DNA of 64,000 bases from Corallium rubrum (taxonomy: Eukaryota > Cnidaria > Anthozoa > Scleralcyonacea > Coralliidae). The stretch lies in assembly GCA_964035015.1 (NCBI GenBank), contig OZ036014.1:1545201-1609200 (forward strand), read 5' to 3'. Positions within the stretch are counted from its first letter, which is position 1. Every line of letters starts with the position of its first letter. Position numbers and translations under genes: made by a program. The notes beneath the pieces were generated by a model. It was not told where the DNA came from. It saw nothing but the letters and a program-made list of their open reading frames with translations, and ran no database searches. Of the stretch, positions 1-12,165 are shown in pieces.

Positions 1-3000
1 CCACCACCACCACCAACAACAACAACAACATACGTTGTTTCTGCAGGGGAATCCAATCTAAAATCTTTTTCCCATTGATCCGTAGGATCATTAAAAGGAT
101 CCTCATCACCACTGATGCTGTCAGATTCGTTTTGCTAAAAATACATAAAAAATACCCCAACACATCAGTAACTGACGAAATAAGCTTCAACTCTACCCAC
201 ATACTCTACCACTAATTTTTTTTAAATTTTAATAAAGGTAAACGTAAATGCATATATTACTTGATAAATTTCTCGCATCTGCATTAACTTCGATTCAAAT
301 TTCTCCCGGGACCAAACTGTCGTAATACCAAGTTTAGTGTTGTTTAGACGGATTTTAACTTCCATCTTAAAAGAAGAAGAAAGACGCTTGAAATGTATAG
401 GGTAAGACAACGAAAGATAAAAAAACATGAGATAAAAGGAATGAGAGAAAGTTAGGGAAGATAAGAATATAGATACGGAACATAATACAAGAAGAGAAGG
501 ACACAAAGAAGCATGCAATAAGCAAAAAAATCTTTCATAGTCAGTTTCAGCTTGCTTTTGAAATTCGTTTGTCAACATTTGTTGCAAGGTTGGGAACTAT
601 CAAATTTACTTGATTCGAAACTTATGGCAAAAGGCGTAAATTTTGACTTGTCGATATGTCACTCGCGAGCGTTACATACGAGAAATAATACGCCAGCCAG
701 GTACGGAAGTTCGCGAAGTTCATTATGAAGTTCGAATTTAATAAGCTTTGAATTGAATTCCTTTGGCGAAATCACGGAGTAGAAGATTATTTGTTGTACA
801 GTGTTTGGTGGAAATGAAGAATAATAGATACTTGGTTAAACAGAAACAAATTGCCGACTTAGATTTGTATCTTACCTCGCAATGTAGTTCTGAACATTGC
901 AACGTCAGTTCGGAACTCAGTTCGGAACATTCATTTCAATTGTACGTTTTGGATTTCAAAAGCAAGCTGAAATTGACTGTAATGTTCATAATTTAAAACC
1001 AATACCTTGTCATTTAGTAAAATGTCATCTCTGCTAAACGTCTAGAGTATCAAAAAGCAAATCAATTTATACACTCTCCTTTATCTCATCTATTTATCTC
1101 CTTAATTAAGGTGGCTCCATACAGTTTATTGAAAAATGGAAAATACAAGTTTGAGAGTTCAAAACACGTGATTAACAATTCGGAAAAAGAATAAAACTAA
1201 ATGGCATGCATAGTTACAGTTGATTTCACATTACTTTACCGCCGTGTGTTGCGAAGTTCGTTGGGAAGTTCCGAAGTTCGTTCGGAAGTTCGGAATTACG
1301 TTGCCAAGGTTGAAAAATTATCCAATCATAACGAGTTTTGATCGACAGCTCGCAATTTGATTGGATAATTTTTCAACCTTGGCAACGTAATTCCGAACTT
1401 CCGAACGAACTTCGAAACTTCCCAACGAACTTCGCAACACACGGCGGTAAAGTAATGTGAAATCAACTGTAAACAGTCTGACAATCAGAAACTGTTACCA
1501 AATATATAGCAACAGTTGTTGCTATGGCAACAATGACGTTTCAAAATGGCTGCCAGTTACCCTTCAAACTAGTTTAATTCGAAAAAAACTTTGGTGACCC
1601 CAACTTTTTTTTCCATTAAAACTTTTTTTAGAAGTATGAGTAATCAATAGGCCGATTTTAAAAAAATTCTGTAGAACGAATTTTTTTAAAAATTAACAAT
1701 TTTTAACAATGATTTTTCCGGAAAAAAAAATTATTTGTTCTACAGAATTTTTTTAAAATCGGCGTATTGATTACTCATACTTCAAGAAAAGTTTTAATGA
1801 AAAAAAATTGGGGGTCACCAAAGTATTTTTCGAATTAAATTAGTTTGAAGGGTAATTGGCAGCCATTTTGAAACGTCATTGTTGCCATAGCAACAACTGT
1901 TGCTATTTATTTGGTAACAGTTTTTTATTGTTAGACTGTTTAACTATGCATAACATTTAGTTTTATTCTTTTCCCGAATTGTTTATGCACGTGTTTTGGA
2001 CTCTCAAACTTGTATTTTCCATTTTTCAAGAAACTGTGTGGAGCCACCTTAATTCTTAACTTTAAATGGCTTTTAACTTACCAAATGTTTGGTCAAGTTT
2101 TCGCTAATTTTATTGGCCTCTCTGAGCATCACTGATATTCGCAACAGCTCGCTGTTCCCTTTATCATCTATAAATGAAACAATACATGCATGAGAAATAA
2201 TATATACAAAATATGCAAAACTATTAAAACTAAGAAATATGTATACATACCTTTATTAATACTAATTTTTCTTTGTTCTCTTAATTTCTAAAAGAAAAGA
2301 AAAGCAGCATAATAGCCGAAAACAAGCGCGAAAAACTACACTTAGGTCTTCGTTAAGGTTTTCAGGGTCATTTCTGTAAAGCGGTCTCAATTCGTCAGAA
2401 TTTATGCCACAAAAATAAAAATAGATATCATTAGAAAGCTATTAATTTGTAGAATACAATGGTGTCTTCGGTTTCGCGATAAACACAAACCAGTAATAGT
2501 TGTGAATTTTTTAATTAAAACCCGAGGGCTTCACTTGGGGCGACTCGATTATATAAAAAGCGTTTTATTTTGTTCAAAATCTTTTTTTTTGTAGTCTGAT
2601 TCCGAGATAAATTTCCAGCAAAACGGTGTCAGCGTTTTTTGATGTCGAGTTTTGCCGATTTTTTTGCCGGCAACGGCCTCCGTGGTTCAGTGGTCAGAGC
2701 ATTGCACTAGAATCGCAAGGTCGTGGGTTCAATTCCTGCCGGAAGGCCCGTGTAGTTGCATTTTTCGCAACTGGTCCCGGTTTGGTCTCAAAATGTATAT
2801 GTTCTACACTCGAATTTTCCTTCACCCAAAATCCTTAGAACATGCTATGTAATCGAGTGAAATGCCCAATATTACTTATAAAGTTAAAAATGCTGTTTTT
2901 CGACCAACATTCGGACAAAATAAGTCATAAATTCGAAACCAGGCAATAAATAAAAAAACCCTGACACCATTTTGCTGTACATTTATCTCGGAATCGAACT

Positions 3001-6000
3001 GCGAAAAATTTTTTTGAACAAAATGAAACGCTTTGTTCTTAAGTCGCCCCGAGTGAAGCCCTCGGGTTTTAATTAAAAAAATCACAACTATTAAAATAAC
3101 GGTTTGTATTTATCGCGAAACCAAAGACACCATTGTATTCTACAAATTCATAGCTAACGACATCTATTTTATTTTTGTGGCATAAATTCTGACGAATTGA
3201 GAGTGCTTTACAGAAATGACCCTGCAAACCTTAACGAAGACCTTAAAATACTTAGATAAGCTGTGAAAATGCTGACTATGTTAATCGACAATCAACTATT
3301 GTCTTTGGTTTTGCAATGTTGTGGTCGACAACGGTTAAATCTGAGGTTATATCTCGTCTAGCTACTCACTGTCTAATCTTGAAAGTGCCTATGGAACGAA
3401 AATTAAGTCTAAACGTTGCTTTTTTATAGATCTTTATTCTACCTTGGCGTTTTTTAATTTTTCCACATCTTCCCTAATCTTCTTTTTTTCTTTTTCCAGT
3501 TCAGAGATAATACGAACTTGATTGACTTTTGTTTCTTCAAGTGCCTAGAGTTCGTGGGAAAATAATCATCAAGTGAGCGAAATGTGTGATAATGTTTATC
3601 AACGACCCCATGCATTGGCTGTCAAGTATATCAAAAGTTAATAAAGCTTGGTTTTGTGTTTGAACGTACTTGTTTGGCAGCAAGGGCTTCCATCTGTAAT
3701 CTTTTTCTGTTATTCAAGATTTCTTGTTCCAAAAGCTACAAAAAAGTAATGACTATGCTTCACCATAACGTTTTTTAAAACGTCTTGTAACGGTTGAACA
3801 ATAAGAATAACAACACAAGAAACAAAAAAAAACCACATTAGAAACGTTTTTGGTGGTCTTTCTTCAATAAACAAGCTCACAATTCAACATTTTATATTAT
3901 TTATTACCATTTTATGAGCTTGGAGTTGAGATATTTTATCTTCAGCAGTTTGATGTGACTTCTCAATCTCGGTTTTCTCAGCTCCAATGTCGTTCTAAAT
4001 GAATTCGGACACAGGAAATGAAAGATTGAAGTCAGAAGATCCAGGAAGGAAGGAAGAAAGAAAGAAGGGGGAAGGAAGGGGGAAAGGAAGGAAGGAAGGA
4101 AGGAAGGAAGGAAGGAAGGGAAGGGAAGGAAGGGAGGGAGGGAGGGAGGGAGGGAAGGAAGGAAGGAAGGAAGGAAGGAAGGAAGGAAGGAAGGAAGGAA
4201 GGAAGGAAGGAAGGAAGGAAGGAAGGAAGGAAGGAAGGAAAGGAAAGGGAAGGGAAGGGAAAGGAAGGAAGGGAAGGAAGGGAAGGAAGGGAAGGAAGGG
4301 AAGGAAGGGAAGGGAAGGAAGGAAGGAAGGAAGGAAGGAAGGAAGGAAGGAAGGAAGGAAGGAAGGAAGGAAGGGACGGAAGGGAAGGAAGGGAAGGAAG
4401 GGAAGGAAGGGAAGGAAGGGAAGGAAGGGAAGGAAGAAAGGGAAGGAAGAAAGGGAAGGAAGGGAAGGAAGGGAGGAAGGAAGGGAAGGAAGGGAAGGAA
4501 GGGAGGAAGGGAAGGAAGGGAAGGAAGGAAGGAAGGAAGGAAGGAAGGAAGGAAGGAAGGAAGGAAGGAAGGAAGGAAAGAAGGAAGGAAAGGAAAATTC
4601 TTCAAATGTTATTACCAGACTACTTTGTAGTTCGGTCAATCGCTTTTCATAACATTGTTTTTGTTCGTTAAGTTCTTGTTGCGCTGCCTCCTGTCAACCA
4701 AAACAAAAACAAAACATGTAAACAAAACAATGGATTAACTAAACCGACTTTCACAATTAAAGTTTTTGAACAAAAGACAGAATTAAGATTACTTTCGCCA
4801 CTTGAATCTCGACCATAATTTCCTCTTGTGCTTGAATTCGAGCCTCTTCCAACTCAGCTTGAAGTCTTTAAAAAGAAAATTGTTGAATTCAAACATTTGT
4901 AGGCAATCCATTGCAGAATTCCTTCTTATTTCGCTACCATTTTCATAAAGTTACTTGCACACTTAGCACAAAATTGTCCAGTTCAGTTTACCTAGCATTC
5001 TGCACTTGGGCCAACTCGTTTCTTGCAAACTCGAAATCTTTTGGAACAACAGTTTCTCCATTTCCTTCACGCTCTTTTCCCGCGGTTTCTTGCTTTCGTT
5101 TTTGAACCTCAATGGGATGGTTAAATCTTGGAGGAGATAAAGAAAAAAATGTTTAGATAAGCTCACATGTTTCTAAAACTCACTAATAATTCATGAATTA
5201 TCATAGCCAATCCATGAACGTATACCACATCACATGCATGAGATTTGATACCCAATGAAAACCTGTAGGAAACTTCCTATTGAACTAGATCACATTTCTT
5301 AATCAGAATATTGAAATCAATGAAGAAAACACCGCAAATCGCGATGCGAATACTCGTTTGAGAAGCAAGATCAAACACTAGTTTATCGTGTTTCATCAGG
5401 GGACTCCAAACACTCGAAAACAATAAAAACCTCGGGGCTACGCCTTGGTTTTCATTTGTTTTCTCGTGTTTGGAACCCCTGATGAAAGACTCAAATTCAT
5501 GTTTAAATATTACTTCTAAAACTTTAAAAAAATTTCGTTGAAATTTTGTCAATGGAATTGCCCTATCGACTCGTACTGAAAAAAGCGTTGAATGTATTTT
5601 TTTATTCTTTTTTCGTTGTATGTATTTAAAGTGCCACTAACCCCAAAAATTTTTTCTCGCAAATCTAAGAGCCCTTATTGAGTGGATTAGGCCAGTTAAT
5701 AAATTATTGGTATTGGACGTTTCGTTGATCTTTTGTAGACGACCCAAGTTGCATCTGCATGTCCCATGGCGGAGTAGGAAAGGGGAATGGGTATATTCCT
5801 GGTGTTACGTCAGACAAGTCAAACAAGGAACTCCTTTAAGCTCTGTCTGGTGAATACATAGAATTTTTTGGGTTGAAAATTAATTTTCCCAACTAACTCA
5901 ATGTAAAAATTCTATGCATTCAGCAGACAGAGCTCAAATGAGCTCCCTGTTTGGCTTGTCTGACGTCACACCAGTAATATACCTATTCCCTCTCCTTCTC

Positions 6001-9000
6001 CGCCATGGGACATGCATATGCCAATTTTTGCAAATTTGGTGGTCTACAGAAGACCAAAGAAATGTCCAATACCAATAATTTATTCACTAGACTAATCCAC
6101 TCAATAAGGGCTTTTAGGTTTGCGAAAATTTTTTGTTGGGGGTTAGTGGCACTTTAAGCTTGTAACACCGACCTAAAGTAATGGTCTCCTCCAATAACAA
6201 GACGGTCTCCCTACAAGATGAAATTTAGTTGAAAGTTTTAATATTTCGCCATCAAATAGGACCTGAAATGACGAGTATTAAAAAGTGATAAAACTGATAA
6301 AATTACGAGTATTGAACTTACATGATGTAAAACTGTTTCTTCAGACAATTGCTGGCCGTTGACGTATGTTGGAGCATCATCTGTTAAAATATATTATGAT
6401 ATACCATGTTATTAGTAAATGTTTGTTATTTATATAAACTGTACATCGTCAATGTGATATTTATTTCGAGCAGAAGTTGCTGTTGAAGATTGGTGATGGT
6501 GGCCTACCTATTGGAGCAATAAACACTTCTTCACCTTCGTTGCGAATCAAGCTACACCAAGGTGACGAAAAAATATTAGAAAAGAAAGGAAAATGGAGAG
6601 AAAAAAGAAAGAAAAAGAAAGGAGAGAAGAAAAAGGGAAAGAGAAGGGGAAAAGGAGAGAAAGAGAAGAGGAGAGGGAGAAGGAGAACAAGAAGGAAAAG
6701 AGAAGGAGAAGAGAAGGGAAATAGGAGAAGGAAAAAAAAGACAAAAGGAGAAGAGAAAAAAAAACATGAAGAAGTGAAAGAGAAAAAGAGAAGAGAAGTA
6801 AAAGAAAAAGAGAAAAGGAAAAAAGAAAGAGAATTAAAAGAGGCAAGGAGAATAAAGGAAAGAAAAAAGTAAACAGATAAGTAAGGGAGAAAAAAATAAA
6901 AGGGAAAAAACGCCAGAAATTGACAGCCATTTTTAAACACGATTATCTAACCAGTGATTTTCCGCTACCAAGACGCCATTCAGTTGAATGTCATGATCAC
7001 TGCAAACCTCATTTTGACGACGTCCCACTGTGGTTGCACCTGAACAAAGATATTTAATATTTAAATACATGAAGTTCCCAGCAATAACATGAACACAAAT
7101 GATTCAGATTTATACCTTCCTTCAAAATGTACAACAACATTTCAGATAGTTGTGGGTCTTCGTTTAGATTGACAAGATTGGGAAGTTTGTTGTCGACTTT
7201 AAAAGAAATCCCTGCCTTCTACAGAAAACGAAACAAAATCGATATATAACAATGATAAGAATAAATCACATGAGGGTTCTTACAGTAATATTAAAAACAT
7301 GAACAGGGTTCCTCTGATGTTTATCAGATTTAAACAAGGAAAACGAAAGCCGAATGTTTTAGATTTGATAAACACGTACTTCGGATGTTTTAAATAGCTT
7401 CAAAAACGACCCATTTGGTAAGTTCATTGGCGTAGTAAGTTTGAAAAACAACGTTGTCTAAGAGCTAAAGTTTATGTAAATCATTTCCTAGAGGTGAGCC
7501 GATCATCGGCAAAACATCGGCAGAGCCGATTAATGGCTACTTTTTCTCACAATCGGCCATCGGCCGATTGTCTTTCACCATCGGATCGGCTGTCTCGTGA
7601 CTCTCGTCCTCGTATTTCTGCTCTCTCGTCCTCGTTTATCATTGTTTGGCATTTTGCGCTTGTCGAGTTCTTGGTATAAACACTGCTGACTACTTGACTG
7701 TTTTCTGTTTGTTTTGTTGCGCTCAAAATACGAGAATTGGCTTGATGACTTCCTCTCATTGCGAAACTTGAGATGAATAAAACGACAAAACGGGAGCCCT
7801 GAGCATCAGGTTAGCAAACATCGGTTTTGCCGATTAATCGGCCGATGGTGGGGAAATAACGGCTCTTATAACAATCGGTATCGGCAATCGGCTTTTTTTT
7901 AACATCGGCTCACCTCTATCATTTCCTTTGTGTTTTCCACATGAATTATTAATGCCTTTTTGAAATGAAAACAAAGTTACCTTCAATTTCTCAGCCTCTT
8001 CTAGCTTTCGCTTCTCGGAAAGGTCCAATTTTTCTTGCCAATTTCTACAAAAAGCATTCAGAATGATTCCTGAATTTAAAACAAAACAAAACAAAACAAA
8101 ACAAAACAAAACAAAACAAAACAAAACAAAACAAAACAAAACAAAACAAAACAAAACAAAACAAAACAAAACAAAAAGTATGCAAAGTTGGCTTTTTACC
8201 TCGTTGACTCTGCCAAAAATGCAGTAGTTTCTTTTAATTTCTCTCTCAACATTGTAATCTCATCATTTAAACTATTATTGATTTCAGGCTCTGATGATAT
8301 TGAGGATTCTTTAAGACGATCTATTTCAGCAAGCAGCTCTAAAGTAAAGCAAGAAAAATTATTTTTGTATGTTAGAGCAGGGGGCCGTTACTTTCAGAAT
8401 TCTACGGTACATTTCATCATTGAACAAATACAAAATGTTAAAACTCGCCTCTTATTAATTTAGCATTGGGATCCTCGTTCACCCTTGCTCTGTTCACAAT
8501 GCATCTTGCTTGACTGGCATATGTACGGTTGGTTAAGGCATAAAAACATTATGTTATCTCAAATGTCAGCTAGAGCCTAGAGGTCTTAGGAAAATAGAGG
8601 CCGCTATGCAGTACTATCATCGGGTAGGATTACTGATTACAGATTAAGACCTGACGTTATACTAGGCTATATAAGACACCAAATGGTTTTCCGTGTTTGG
8701 ATACTCTGATCCAAACACGCGGGAAATTGCGAGACTGGCGAAAAGCGTAACAAAACACGAGCCGTAGGCGAGTGTTTTTAGCTTTTCGAAAGTCGAGCAA
8801 TTTCCCAAGTGTTTGGATAAGAGTCTCCAAACACGGAAAAAACCATTTGGTATTTCTTTTATAAAATAATCACAAGTGACTATGATATACTGTCCGACAT
8901 TTTCAAAAAATCGTTTTGGCGGGAATTTTCCGTGTTTGGATACTCTGATCCAAACACGGCAATTGACCAATCAGGGCTCGCGTAGTATACATGTTATTTT

Positions 9001-12000
9001 ATAAAAGACATTGCGCTACATTGTAAAACGTGACATCTACAGTGGAAAACTGAGAGTGGGATTGAACATATACAAATAAAAGTAGCGTGCTGCGTAGGCA
9101 GTGTTGAAACAACAATCAAAATAAAGTAAGGTTAGACATACTGCCGAAACAGAGAACGTAGGAGTCTAACGTTCGTCAGAGAGGGCCTTCGCTCGAAACG
9201 TTAGACTCCTACGTTCTCTGTTTCGGCAGTACATCAAACCTTACTATATTTAAACATATACAGTTGTACAAAAGGATATCGGAGTGTACTCATCGTCTCC
9301 TCATAGTGCGCACTCGATGGACTAACTGTGGCGATCATTGCCGTCTTCGAATTACCTCCCAAACTGTCTTTTAATAACCTAGGTTGGAGAAATACGTTTT
9401 TTAACTTAGTACAAAATATCAATTTTAATTTGAGCAGAACTGCAAGTAGCCTGTGTACAGCCTGAATTTACACCTGTAATTCAGTCTGAAAACTCGCACG
9501 ATAGCCTGTCGACTCCCGCTGAGCTAACTCTCCGATCTGAGAAGTAGATTTTGATTGTTCAAATCACAAGCCCTGTCTTATTCCACTTACAATTGGTTCT
9601 CTGGGGACTCTCGGGGAAGCACGGGTGGCGTGTGCTGTTAGCGCGCTGCCTCTCACCAAAAGTTAAGCCCGGTTAGATGGGGTTAGTACTTGGATGGGTG
9701 ACCGCTTGGGAATGACCCCGTTGTCGAGCTTGGAACTCATGTGAGTAGAGTTGTAGTCAATCTCTCCTGTGCTTTGAGGGTTTTTCGCCGGGTTCTCCGG
9801 TTTTCCTCCCTCCATAAAATCAACACCTAACATCTTAGCTGTGATCCGTGGTCTGAACTGTGTCGCATGGCGGCTGCCTGGAGCGCCTTTGATATGCCTC
9901 GACACGACCACGTTGATCTGCGTCCTTCGCAATTCAGCCGCTGACTGCAAGTAAGGATGATTAGCCCCCAGTCCTTTTTCTTTATCCAAATAATCCAGTC
10001 AAATAAACAATTCTGAATCATATGAGTATTAAACCACTCAGCATCTACTTCTCAGATTTGGGAAGCTCAAGCTATCGCGCGAGTTTTCGCCGACTGGATT
10101 ACAGGTGTAAATTCAGGCTCTACACAAGCTAAACTGCAAGATGCAAAGCCAAAATTTTATTGCATGCAGTCGTGCTGTGATTTCAAATTGCGCACCAAAC
10201 ACTAAAGGCAAAAGATACAGTAATATATAAGCCACTAAAATCAACTAAGTTATTTTGTTCCGTACCAAGTGAGAACAGAGTCTCTGTAAGGAATGTGAAC
10301 TCTTTTCTTCTTCCCCGCTTTTTCTTGACTTGATAAAACAGAAATGACTTTCCCAAGAGTATGAAGAGATTTATTGATACTACCACCTTCCTACAATAAA
10401 CAAAAGTGGGCGTGGAAAGTGAAAACGTTACCCAGATTTTTTCTTTCATATTCCAAAAAAATATCATAATTACTCTATACGTCGGGCTACGCTGTAAGAC
10501 GTTACACTACATTATAAGTTGTTCCGCTACATTGTAAGACGTTACGTTACATTATAAGACGTTACGCTACATTATAAGACGTTACGCTACGTTGTAAGAC
10601 GTTACACTACATTGTAAGACGTTATACGCTGCATTGTGAGACGTTACGTTACATTGTAAGACGTTACGCTACATTGTAAGACGTTACGTTACATTGTAAG
10701 ACGTTACGCTACATTATAAGACATTACGCTACATTATAAGAATTTACGCTACATTGTAAGACGTTACGCTACATTGTAAGACGTTACGCTACATTGTAAG
10801 ACGTTACGTTAAATTGGAAGACGTTACGCTACATTGTAAGACGTTACGTTACATTGTAAGACGTTACGCTACATTGTAAGACGTTATGCTACATTATATG
10901 ACGTTATGCTACATTGTAAGACGTTACGCTACATTATAAGACGTCACACTACGTTGTAAAACGTTTCGCTACGTTACAAGTTGTTACGCTACGTTATAAG
11001 AACTTGTTGTACGTTATGAAACGTAACGCTACGTTCTACGACATCACGCTATACGTTGTAAGATGTTACGTTGTTAGACGTTCCAGTTTAGAAATGCGGC
11101 TTATGACGGTGCGGTTTATACAAGGGTGCGACTTATAGGAAAACCCTGGTGTTGTTATCTCACCTTCAATCTCAAATCATATGTCTGTTTTGAATCAATT
11201 ACATCATCATTCAAAGCACTACTTGCTCTTTCACTTCCTGCAAGGTCAATCAAATTGATCTTGCTCGTTTTCGACATTTGAGTCTCTGTTCCCTCCAGAA
11301 CTTCAGTCTAACAAATAAACAGAAGCAACGTAACTTCGTAAAAACATTAAATATATATACAGTGTTCTGCCCACTGTAAGCGGCAGTGCCCAGCATTCAG
11401 TATTATCGCCCGGCACTCACATCAAAGTGGACCATTCCGCCCCGCACTCAAAAAGTGTGAAATGTATCATAAAAAACCTCACAATCATATCTTTTTCCAT
11501 TAATTCTTCTTTATTTACTAGTAATTTAAACAATTTTATTCGGTAAAATTTAGCACTACAATATGCCAGTACTGTATTACTGGCTAAATAGCTCCCAGTA
11601 ATTCGTAAAGGTATTTGTAAAGATATTGGGAAAAGTATGGAAAGGTACATTTATAGTATTCTCAAATATGTTTCTCAATTGAAAAATTAGCATTTTTGAC
11701 CACTAAAAATTCAGAACTTCCAGGAGGGGGGCCTCCAAATACCCCTCACTCATGTGGTCCTGGGCAGAACCCAAATATAATTCAATAAATGCTATCAGTT
11801 TCTCCTAAAAACATGATGACTTTCTTGGTTACTGCTATTAGATCCATATACCAGTAGTTAATATTGTGCAATTTACTGTATAATGTTTTGTACTAACCTG
11901 TGTTTGGGTGAGAATTATAGTAAACACAGAATGGGATCGACTACTTTTTTCATTCATCCCAGTTGCTGCTGTTGCTCTGCTTTTATTACCAACTGCAAGC

Positions 12001-12134
12001 CAAGACTGCAAACAAAATATATATTAGAAGCTAGTGGTTGAAAAAGTAAAGCAAAATAGAAAGTTGGGAAAGAAGGAATTAACTGAGCAAGAAAAAAAAG
12101 GGAAAATATATAAATTGACCAGAAAAATATTTTG

Positions 12135-12165
<31 letters not shown>

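Noticed and set aside
763..996. 77-codon plus-strand open frame
   Set aside because: Lies in a kinesin intron, has no domain and consists partly of GTTCGGAAC-type repeats.
2690..2760. tRNA gene
   Set aside because: A and B boxes are present but the acceptor stem does not close and the unit continues into a SINE body with a second dispersed copy.
3904..4652. Long open frames on both strands rich in Pro-Ser-Phe-Leu or Lys-Glu-Gly-Arg
   Set aside because: Simple GGAA/GGGA repeat in a kinesin intron; same kind at 25356-25912, 28510-29161 and 23373-23745.
9279..9290. GT donor at TTTTGTAC for kinesin exon 11
   Set aside because: It would add Pro-Phe and put the next exon out of frame at its only nearby AG; the AT-AC solution keeps the conserved sequence.
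9655..9735. Functional 5S rRNA gene
   Set aside because: Only the 3' half is recognisable and it runs into a SINE body inside an inverted repeat; no tandem 5S cluster.
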